Shown here in pieces: positions 55,246 through 64,000 of a DNA stretch of 64,000 bases; position 1 is the first letter of the stretch, and every line of letters begins with the position of its first letter. The position numbers and the translations under genes are program-made. Origin of the DNA: Sporolactobacillus kofuensis (GTDB lineage Bacteria; Bacillota; Bacilli; Bacillales; Sporolactobacillaceae); assembly GCF_024125425.1 (NCBI RefSeq), contig NZ_JAMXWN010000005.1:62001-126000 (forward strand), in the 5' to 3' direction. Under the pieces are notes generated by a model that saw only the letters and a list, made by a program, of their open reading frames with translations, was not told the origin of the DNA and ran no database searches.

Positions 55246-55686
55246 ATGAACCGAAAACAAGACGGCATGACATTAATAGAGGTCATCCTCGCGATCACTC
55301 TACTGAGTATGGTGATGCTGACCTTCGCTTATGTCTTTATCCAATTTCAGCAAGTCACAACAAACAACGGTGACAGGCTTACGGCACTTCAATTGGCGCA
55401 GAAGAGGTTGTCTGATGTTCTTGAGAATCTTCCAAATGATCCAGGCAAAAACGTTCAATCGCCCACAGCAGAACCAAGCCATACCAATTACACGGTTCAT
55501 GATGGGGCGGATACGGCAACGATTGATCACGGAACCTATCAAACGTACGTCTATGTTATTGCTAAAGACAACGATGGAAAGCAAATGGTTGTTGTCAGAA
55601 CCTATTATTCGAATACAAACTATGTAGAACTTTATAACTATTCTACAACGTCAAGCAGCCAAGGGGCATCGGAAAATGATCACTAA
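55246..55686 (+). CDS. Minor pilin-like protein 1
   Basis: The protein has 146 aa. A short leader MNRKQDG precedes MTLIEVILAITLLSMVMLTFAYVF, a class III signal with Met at +1 and Glu at +5. The rest is a small soluble domain. It is transcribed divergently from pilB, 104 bp away. It resembles PilV/PilI-type minor pilins that prime assembly. Confidence 0.78.
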   Translation: MNRKQDGMTLIEVILAITLLSMVMLTFAYVFIQFQQVTTNNGDRLTALQLAQKRLSDVLENLPNDPGKNVQSPTAEPSHTNYTVHDGADTATIDHGTYQTYVYVIAKDNDGKQMVVVRTYYSNTNYVELYNYSTTSSSQGASENDH

Positions 55687-56194
55687 TTCTAAAGGTGTGA
55701 CTATGGTTGAACTGCTGGCGGTGGTCGTCATCGCAACGATTTGTCTGACATTGATATTCGGAATTTGGTTGTCCGGAGATCAATCGGCAAAACGGACGAT
55801 GACGGAAAATGATTTGCAGGCAGATGCACATCTTGTTCAAGTAAGAATCACGCGGGCTTTCTATGATCAACAAGACCGTCCCTTTTCAGTAAATATAGAT
55901 AATGGAAACGTGATTCTTACCCTAACAAACAGCGATTCATCAACGCGTGACGAAACAATCTCAGACCCTGACTTATTTTACATAAAAGAAGAGGATGCCG
56001 ACACGCAACCACAGTCCATACTTAATGGAAACAATAAAGAGATCGGAAAGAAAATAACGGTCGATTATGTTATAAAAATGAGAAATTCATCCAATGAAGC
56101 CGATATTGGTGGTCCGAGTTTTCATTTAGACACCACATTAAATTACCCATGGACAGATGACGAGGAGAGTGGATCGAGTGATTCCCAAAAATAA
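55676..56194 (+). CDS. Minor pilin-like protein 2
   Basis: The protein has 172 aa. The leader MITNSKG is followed by VTMVELLAVVVIATICLTLIFGIWL (Glu at +5). The soluble domain is Asp/Ser-rich. The start overlaps the previous gene by 11 nt, so the two are coupled. PilW/PilJ-type by position. Confidence 0.75.
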   Translation: MITNSKGVTMVELLAVVVIATICLTLIFGIWLSGDQSAKRTMTENDLQADAHLVQVRITRAFYDQQDRPFSVNIDNGNVILTLTNSDSSTRDETISDPDLFYIKEEDADTQPQSILNGNNKEIGKKITVDYVIKMRNSSNEADIGGPSFHLDTTLNYPWTDDEESGSSDSQK

Positions 56195-57395
56195 ATCATC
56201 AGAGTTAAGAAGCGAGACCGGTTATGCACTAATCGTTGTTCTCCTCGTTATAACTGTGTTCTCTGTGCTTGGGCTCACAGTCATGTCCGTATCCTTCAAT
56301 CATTCCACGCAATTCAGTAAAGAAACTTATAAAACACAGGCAACAAACGCTGCTGAGATGGGGCTCAAAGCATATAATGATCAACTAAATCAGTGGTATT
56401 CAACTATTGATGTGCACAATCCCCCTAGCTTTGCTACTTTGAAAAATCAAATATGGGCGATCAATGTACCTGATCGGACTCTTAATTTACAAGGCAATCC
56501 TGAATATAAAATAAGTAAAGTACAGGTTGATAGTTCAAGCAATCAATATGTGATTAGAATTCAATCTTTAGGTATTGTTCATGGTGAAGAACGAACAATT
56601 TCAATGGAGAAAAAGTTTGTCTATGACGAGAATTATCAAATGACTGAAGAACATGAAGGTCTGTCATTACCCTATATGAATGGGGCAGTCATTGTTGAGC
56701 CAGGACAGTGGCAAATACAAGGTGCAGGTAATAAAGATACGATTCATATCATTGATCAAAATAAAAATCCTACAGAACCCACATATCAATCCGTTGATTT
56801 AACGGAAATGAAAGATCGATTTGAAAATATGCGTATGGCACAACCATCAGACAGTTCGAATTCTGTGACAAGTGCTGACGTGAGTGGAAATGTATATGTA
56901 AGTTCAGGACAAATTGATTGGTCTAAAAATCGAACTTTTGAAGGCGATGTTTATATTAATGGAGATGTGGAAATTTCAGGTGATGTGACATTCAAAGGTA
57001 ATGTACATATAAATGGTAGTCTGGCAGCCACGGGAATCGTGAATGTGGCCGGAAATCTCTATGTTGAGAACGACTTGACATATGGTTTTGGGCAACGTTA
57101 TCAGGGATATGTATTTGTTGGAGGGGATTTCCTAAAAGAATCAAGTAATGGAGGAAATCCACGTGATGACCTCGATGTCCACTTTGACCGTACCGTTTAT
57201 GTAAATGGAAGTTTTGAACCTAGAAATGATGGAAATAAATCTGAATTGTTTTTTTCACAAGGTGTTATCGTAAAAAGTGCAAGTTTGCAAACAAGTGCGA
57301 ATGGCGATATCTATTTCTATCCTCAAAGAAGCGATTCGAATGCATCAGTAAATCCATTAAAACCACCGATGAATGGTAAAATTGTCTATGAATAA
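56178..57395 (+). CDS. PilX-like protein fused to a beta-helix repeat domain
   Basis: GTG 56178, eight bases after GAGGAGAG, gives 405 aa. The N-terminus SETGYALIVVLLVITVFSVLGLTVMSV resembles PilX/GspK-like signals, with the usual Glu absent. After an alpha/beta region, residues about 235-330 contain stacked short repeats (GDVYINGDVEISGDVTFKGNVHINGSL type). These repeats are reminiscent of bactofilin or DUF-type polymer-forming beta-helices. It may be a tip or stalk subunit. Overlap with the previous gene makes it third in the minor-pilin set. Confidence 0.65.
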   Translation: MIPKNKSSELRSETGYALIVVLLVITVFSVLGLTVMSVSFNHSTQFSKETYKTQATNAAEMGLKAYNDQLNQWYSTIDVHNPPSFATLKNQIWAINVPDRTLNLQGNPEYKISKVQVDSSSNQYVIRIQSLGIVHGEERTISMEKKFVYDENYQMTEEHEGLSLPYMNGAVIVEPGQWQIQGAGNKDTIHIIDQNKNPTEPTYQSVDLTEMKDRFENMRMAQPSDSSNSVTSADVSGNVYVSSGQIDWSKNRTFEGDVYINGDVEISGDVTFKGNVHINGSLAATGIVNVAGNLYVENDLTYGFGQRYQGYVFVGGDFLKESSNGGNPRDDLDVHFDRTVYVNGSFEPRNDGNKSELFFSQGVIVKSASLQTSANGDIYFYPQRSDSNASVNPLKPPMNGKIVYE

Positions 57396-57454
57396 GAGCG
57401 TTAACCAATGCTAGGTTATTACTGATCAATTGGAACATTATGTTGAAATCATAA

Positions 57455-57478
57455 AGCGAAAGGCGGATGCCTTTCGCT
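57455..57478 (+). terminator. Hairpin after the minor pilin genes
   Basis: AGCGAAAGGC-GGAT-GCCTTTCGCT is a perfect 10-bp stem with no clear T tract. It probably marks the transcript end. Confidence 0.55.
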
Positions 57479-57544
57479 GTAATTAGATACTATTTAATTA
57501 AACTACTTTTAAAAAGTCTAGTTGGTATTTGAATGTCTGTTAAG

Positions 57545-58243
57545 TTACTTCGCTAATTTCTCCAAATTCCCATTCTGATCCATCTTGAACGTAGGACCTG
57601 AAGCAATTTCCTGGTCTTTGAATGCAACCATGCGTCGTGCTCGATCCATAATACCGATTAGCGCTTGATAGTCATCTTCGACCGTCTGCTGACGATTGGT
57701 TAACGACTCAATTTCACTTTCGAGTTCAGCAATTTTCTTTTTGAAACGATTATTTTCTTCTTTCAAGTGAGTATTCTCTTCATCTAATCTACTGTTCGTT
57801 ACCTTACCATCTTGCATCGATTGCAGAAAACGAATGACATCTGGTAGTTGTATCGCACCTGTTTCAGCAGGGATGGCGTGTTCAATCGTTGAAGGTACAG
57901 GCAGCGTCTCGTGCTCCTGAGTAGTGAGTTCAGAAGGATCGGTAATATACGCCGTTTCCATCACTGGGAAAGTTGCGGCTGACGGTTGCAAGAGGCGTCC
58001 TCGATGCTCCGCGCGTTTCTTTTGTTTTCGCTGTTTCTTTGCTATTTCAATTGCTTGTTCGTATTTTCTGCGGACGATGGCATTCCAACGAAATCCGCAT
58101 GCTGCTCCGGTACGGTTAAGCCGGTCACCTACTTCTTCAAACGCATCTAATTGTGTACTTCCTTCTCTGATGTGGCGCAGAACCGTTTCTGCAAGCAGCA
58201 GGTCATCTTCATGCGACCAAGCATCTTGTCTCACTTTTGTCAT
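57545..58243 (-). CDS. rsfA: RsfA-family sporulation transcription factor
   Basis: ATG 58243 after AAGGAG gives 232 aa. A Myb/SANT-like N-terminus (AWSHEDDLLLAETVLRHIREG, then GFRWNAIVRRKY) binds DNA. A coiled coil (about 150-205) follows. RsfA is a prespore regulator that modulates sigma-F genes in B. subtilis. Upstream, GTATA followed by a 15-bp gap and GTCAATCCT weakly resembles a sigma-F/G promoter, with two -10 mismatches. Confidence 0.8.
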   Translation of the reverse strand: MTKVRQDAWSHEDDLLLAETVLRHIREGSTQLDAFEEVGDRLNRTGAACGFRWNAIVRRKYEQAIEIAKKQRKQKKRAEHRGRLLQPSAATFPVMETAYITDPSELTTQEHETLPVPSTIEHAIPAETGAIQLPDVIRFLQSMQDGKVTNSRLDEENTHLKEENNRFKKKIAELESEIESLTNRQQTVEDDYQALIGIMDRARRMVAFKDQEIASGPTFKMDQNGNLEKLAK

Positions 58244-58334
58244 GGTATACGCTCCTTCTTGCATTCTTGCTGATTTGTAAAAAGGATTGACAACTTGTGA
58301 GATTTTTATACAAAGACATCAGATTTTGAGAGAT

Positions 58335-58366
58335 AAAAGAGGCATCGATGAAGATGCCTCTTTTTA
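58335..58366. terminator. Terminator between rsfA and rarA
   Basis: AAAAGAGGCATC and GATGCCTCTTTTT flank a 6-nt loop. The perfect stem with A and T runs ends the leftward rarA transcript. Confidence 0.8.
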
Positions 58367-58374
58367 TGAGCCTA

Positions 58375-59721
58375 TTACTTATTCTCTTTTTTTTCTCGAT
58401 CTCTCTGAGCAAAATAATCAAGCCTTTTTTGTACCGTTCGTTCATAGCCGCGTGCAGATGGCTGATAGAATGTCTTATGCCGCATAGGTTCCGGCAAATA
58501 GTCCTGAGGGACATAGCCGCCTTCGAAATCATGTGGATATAAATAGCCAATGCCATGGCCGAGTTTGCTTGCACCTTGGTAATGTGCGTCGCGGAGATGA
58601 ATGGGCACCTCTCCGCTCGTTTCGTGCTTTACAGCTGAAAGTGCCTGATCAATACCAACAAGTGCAGCATTGCTTTTTGGTGCGGTGGAGACATAGAGTG
58701 CAGCTTCAGCAAGCGGAATTCTGGCTTCAGGCAAACCAATAAAAGTGACTGCAGTAACTGCCGCATTGGCAACAAGAATTGCATTAGGATCAGCCAGTCC
58801 AACATCTTCTGCGGCATGGATAAAGATGCGACGGGCAATGAATTTCGGATCTTCACCGGCAGCGATCATTTTTGCCAGCCAGTAGAGCGTGGCATCCGGA
58901 TCCGATCCACGCATACTTTTGATAAACGCGGAAACCGTGTCGTAATGATTATCTCCTTTTTTATCGTATTGCAAGACTTTTTCCTGAATAGATTCTTCAG
59001 CGACACTGCGGTCAATATGAATGACGCCATCTTGATCTGGGTTGGTAGTCAGGACAGCAAGTTCAAGGGCGTGGAGTGCACTGCGGCTGTCTCCACCGGC
59101 AACTTGGACCAAATGGTCAAGAGCATCAGCGTCCGCTTTGATCTTAATCGCACCGTACCCTCTGGATTTATCAGAAAGTGCATGCTCGAGAATTTTCCGG
59201 ATATCTTTTGAAGATAATGGAACAAAGCGAAACAATCGGGAACGAGAGAGCAGGGCCGCGTTTATTTCAAACATTGGACTCTCAGTCGTTGCGCCGATTA
59301 AAATAATCGTTCCTTTTTCAACGGAAGGAAGTAGTGCATCTTGTTGTCCCTTATTAAAACGATGAATTTCATCAATAAATAGGATCGTTTTTTGCTGATC
59401 AAATTTTAGACGTTCTTCTGCTTCAGCAATTATTCTTCGTAGATCGCCAACACCGGAGGTTACCGCATTTAACTGTTCAAAATAAGCTGATGTCTTTTGA
59501 GCGATAATGTGCGCCAAGGTTGTCTTTCCGGTTCCAGGAGGTCCGAAGAAAATCATCGGTGTTAATTTATCGGCTTGAATCGCACGACGAAGCAGGCGAC
59601 CTTTTCCGACAATTTGATCTTGGCCAACAAACTCGTCTAAGTTTTGGGGACGCATCCGGTCTGCGAGCGGTCTTCCATTTAAATTGGATTGGTCATCGGT
59701 TGGAAAGTCGAAGAGATCCAT
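58375..59721 (-). CDS. rarA: Replication-associated recombination protein RarA (MgsA)
   Basis: ATG 59721 (MDLFDFPTDD), eight bases after GAGAGG, gives 448 aa. The AAA+ core has GPPGTGKTTLAH (about 57-68), FIDEIHRFNKGQQDALLP, GATTESP and a C-terminal tetramerisation/MgsA domain with YPHDFEGG. It acts at stalled forks with SSB. It is the B. subtilis yrvN homologue and lies beside cymR in both. Confidence 0.94.
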   Translation of the reverse strand: MDLFDFPTDDQSNLNGRPLADRMRPQNLDEFVGQDQIVGKGRLLRRAIQADKLTPMIFFGPPGTGKTTLAHIIAQKTSAYFEQLNAVTSGVGDLRRIIAEAEERLKFDQQKTILFIDEIHRFNKGQQDALLPSVEKGTIILIGATTESPMFEINAALLSRSRLFRFVPLSSKDIRKILEHALSDKSRGYGAIKIKADADALDHLVQVAGGDSRSALHALELAVLTTNPDQDGVIHIDRSVAEESIQEKVLQYDKKGDNHYDTVSAFIKSMRGSDPDATLYWLAKMIAAGEDPKFIARRIFIHAAEDVGLADPNAILVANAAVTAVTFIGLPEARIPLAEAALYVSTAPKSNAALVGIDQALSAVKHETSGEVPIHLRDAHYQGASKLGHGIGYLYPHDFEGGYVPQDYLPEPMRHKTFYQPSARGYERTVQKRLDYFAQRDREKKENK

Positions 59722-59962
59722 CCCGATCATCCTCTCATTATTCGGTATTTTTGTGAATGCTGATTGATCACGTGCAACTCCAACCGTTTTCGTCTATAAT
59801 GATTGAAGGTCTGAACATAGTTTACCATAGATTGGCTTCTCTTTTCGGTTAGAAGCAAAAGCCTGTAGATAACCTAACTGTTGATTTCCCCTGAATCATT
59901 GTTTGAACATATATTTTTCAGAAGTACATGTTGATTAAGGATGAATAAAGAGGTGTAATAAT

Positions 59963-60385
59963 ATGAAAATTTCAACGAAAGGTCGTTATGGTTTGACGAT
60001 TATGATGGCACTTGCAAAAAACAAGGGACGTGGCCCCCTTTCGCTGAAGGCAATTGCTCAAGAACATAATCTATCGGAACACTATCTGGAGCAGCTGATT
60101 GCGCCGCTGCGCAATGCCGGACTCGTAAACAGTGTCCGTGGTGCATATGGTGGGTATGTGTTGTCCAAAATGCCAAGTAGCATTACCGCTGCGGATGTTA
60201 TTCGTGTTCTTGAAGGCCCCATCCAACCGGTGGAAGTCATGGAAGATGATGATCCCGCAAAACGAGAACTTTGGGTTAAAATCAGGGATGCTGTTCGCGA
60301 TGTGCTTCAAGGAACGACTCTTGATGATCTGATTCATTACGATTCGGAGCCTCAAGTTCAAGATCCGGATATGTTCTATATTTAA
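59963..60385 (+). CDS. cymR: Cysteine metabolism repressor CymR (Rrf2 family)
   Basis: The protein has 140 aa. The Rrf2 winged helix has MKISTKGRYGLTIMMALA and LSEHYLEQLIAPLRNAGLVNSVRGAYGGY. No Cys residues are present, so there is no Fe-S cluster, as in CymR. It works with CysK to repress sulfur uptake genes when cysteine is ample. It directly precedes the cysteine desulfurase gene. Confidence 0.9.
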   Translation: MKISTKGRYGLTIMMALAKNKGRGPLSLKAIAQEHNLSEHYLEQLIAPLRNAGLVNSVRGAYGGYVLSKMPSSITAADVIRVLEGPIQPVEVMEDDDPAKRELWVKIRDAVRDVLQGTTLDDLIHYDSEPQVQDPDMFYI

Positions 60386-60452
60386 TAAGTACAGATCGTT
60401 AAGAAAAGATAAGCATCTGTTTATTGGGAAGAAAGTAAAGGAGTGAAAGAAC

Positions 60453-62766
<2,314 letters not shown>

Positions 62767-62781
62767 CCACAGGTAAGAAAA

Positions 62782-62955
62782 AAGCTAACGCTTTTCGCTT
62801 ACGAATGCAGCGAAGCTGCGAGACGCCTGCGGGCCCATCCCTGCTGATCGTTAGCCAAGTAACACCTTACAGACAGCGGGTTGACCGAGGGGCTCACGAA
62901 AGCCCGCAGCTGTCCTAGATAATGCGAGCAATCGAAGTAGAGATAAGGACTGGGT
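62782..62955 (+). repeat. Dispersed GC-rich palindromic repeat, copy 2
   Basis: GCTAACG (62783) pairs with CGTTAGC (62849). The element shares GCGAGACGCC (62818), GAGGGGCTCACG, CGAGCAATCGAA (62925) and ATAAGGAC with copy 1 at 16350-16500, in the same order. Both copies are intergenic. Confidence 0.6.
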
Positions 62956-63027
62956 GCAAGTTTACCCAGTTTTTCTTACAATGAAATAGGCGATGAAATG
63001 AAGAAATCAATTATGGGAGTGCGGCAT

Positions 63028-63687
63028 GTGGAACACACCATGGAACAAGTTCAGCAATTAATTGCTGAAAGAAAATTTGAACAGGCAGCAAAAGCGTTGG
63101 ATCTAGCCATTTCAGAGCACCCTGAGGACCCTGCAGGTTATACGAATTTTGGAAATTTGCTGGTGACCATGGGGGAAAGCCCTCGGTCATTCGCTTTTTT
63201 TGAAAAAGCACTATCCATTGATCCTTTGTATGCTTCGGCTTCATTTGGCTATGGCAATGCATTGTTTGAGCTTGATCGTTATCAAGAAGCTTTGGATCGA
63301 TTTAATGAGGCTCAGAAATCTGGCTTGGATGGCGGAGACCTTTTTTATATGATTGGGAGATCCGCACTTGAACTGGGGCATAGTGGACAAGCACTTGCGG
63401 CATTTCAGCGTGCAGTTGAATTAAATGACCAGGATCTTGAAGCGCGCTTTCAGTATGCGTTGCAACTCGCTCGACTGGGTGACTTAGATACGGCAGAACA
63501 ACAATTTCACTTAGTGATTGAAGGCGATGCAACACATGCAGATGCCTATTATAACCTCGGCGTCATAGCGGCTTTTCAAGATCATAATCATCAAGCAAAG
63601 CAATACTTTGATAGAGCATTGGCATTGAATCCAAAGCATATCCTTGCAGCGAACGCCCTGCGCACTTTATCAGAGAAAAAGGATTAA
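63028..63687 (+). CDS. yrrB: TPR-repeat protein (YrrB-like)
   Basis: GTG 63028 is favoured because GGGAG lies eight bases upstream; the longer ATG 62998 reading is possible. The product has 219 aa with about six tetratricopeptide repeats (AGYTNFGNLLVTMGESPRSFAFFEKALSIDP type). It is a soluble scaffold protein. mnmA-yrrB-recD2 order is as in B. subtilis. Confidence 0.83.
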   Translation: MEHTMEQVQQLIAERKFEQAAKALDLAISEHPEDPAGYTNFGNLLVTMGESPRSFAFFEKALSIDPLYASASFGYGNALFELDRYQEALDRFNEAQKSGLDGGDLFYMIGRSALELGHSGQALAAFQRAVELNDQDLEARFQYALQLARLGDLDTAEQQFHLVIEGDATHADAYYNLGVIAAFQDHNHQAKQYFDRALALNPKHILAANALRTLSEKKD

Positions 63688-63729
63688 TCGATTGTCGAGT
63701 AAAAAAAGTGAGAAAGGACGACAGGGAAG

Positions 63730-64000
63730 ATGGAACAAACCAGCCTCGATTTATTTCCTGAACATAGTCCATGGGTAAAGGGTGAACCTACTCGGATCGT
63801 GTTCCAGAACAGCGAGAATGGCTATACGGTTATGATCGTAAAAATTGATGAAACTACTGAAGAAATCAATGAAAAAGAAATGACGATGGTTGGCTTCTTT
63901 CCTGCCGTTCATCTGTATGAAACCTACCAATTTGCAGGTCGATTGAAGACACATCCGCGATACGGTCAGCAATATGAGGTAGAAAACTATCGGAAATTAC
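63730..64000 (+). CDS. recD2: RecD2 helicase, N-terminal fragment cut by window edge
   Basis: ATG 63730 opens a frame that runs off the right edge (90 codons). The sequence VKGEPTRIVFQNSENGYTVMIV, then GFFPAVHLYETYQFAGRL, is the N-terminal OB-type region of RecD-like ATPases. The helicase motifs lie outside. It follows yrrB as yrrC does in B. subtilis. Confidence 0.85.
   Translation, partial: MEQTSLDLFPEHSPWVKGEPTRIVFQNSENGYTVMIVKIDETTEEINEKEMTMVGFFPAVHLYETYQFAGRLKTHPRYGQQYEVENYRKL

Overview
The window is a chromosomal segment of an endospore-forming member of the Bacillales. The evidence is the sporulation gene set (spoIVFA, spoIVFB, spo0B, safA, a YhcN/YlaJ-type lipoprotein, spoVB, rsfA), strong AGGAGG-type ribosome binding sites, a T-box leader, and gene order close to Bacillus subtilis from radC-mreB through to recD2. 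Sporolactobacillaceae or a nearby family is possible, but the sequence alone does not fix this.

Layout. (1) 1-11.8 kb is the right end of a prophage: a tail/baseplate protein, a tail fibre ending in an SGNH hydrolase domain, a membrane-anchored SGNH paralogue with its own promoter, a lysis cassette (XhlA-like protein, DUF6275 protein, M15 endolysin, phi-LC3 holin), then leftward accessory genes. Five of these form a tightly overlapping operon (membrane protein, 33-aa zinc ribbon, FtsK/SpoIIIE ATPase, replication-relaxation protein, small protein). Small HTH and zinc-ribbon genes follow up to the attachment junction. The prophage splits radC; only the 3' part of radC is left at 11.8-12.05 kb. 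(2) 12.1-23.4 kb: mreBCD-minCD-spoIVFAB-rng-rplU-prp-rpmA-spo0B-obg and niaR. (3) 23.9-31.5 kb: safA, lipoprotein, yebC, ruvAB, DUF2905 gene, queA, tgt, yajC. (4) 31.7-43.5 kb: yrzE, yrbG, spoVB, comN, secD, secF, a LapA-type gene, recJ, apt, relA, dtd. (5) 43.6-47.6 kb: T-box leader, hisS, aspS and a 6S RNA. (6) 47.6-57.4 kb: a type IV pilus locus, with leftward pilB-pilT-pilC-pilin-pilD-pilM-pilN-pilO and rightward minor pilin-like genes. (7) 57.5-64 kb: rsfA, rarA, cymR, iscS, mnmA, a TPR gene and the start of recD2.

Themes. Cell shape and division (mre, min), ribosome assembly (L21/L27, Obg, Prp), engulfment-stage proteolysis (SpoIVFA/B), Holliday-junction and recombination functions (ruvAB, recJ, rarA, recD2), tRNA modification (queA, tgt, mnmA with its sulfur donor iscS), Sec export (yajC, secD, secF) and the stringent response lie side by side. 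The parts with least precedent are the prophage accessory operon with clustered CTCGGG-core repeats, the twin SGNH proteins, a twin-operator promoter at 7.12-7.18 kb, two unassigned structured RNA candidates (6.1 kb and 26.1 kb), and the pilus island placed between aspS and rarA.
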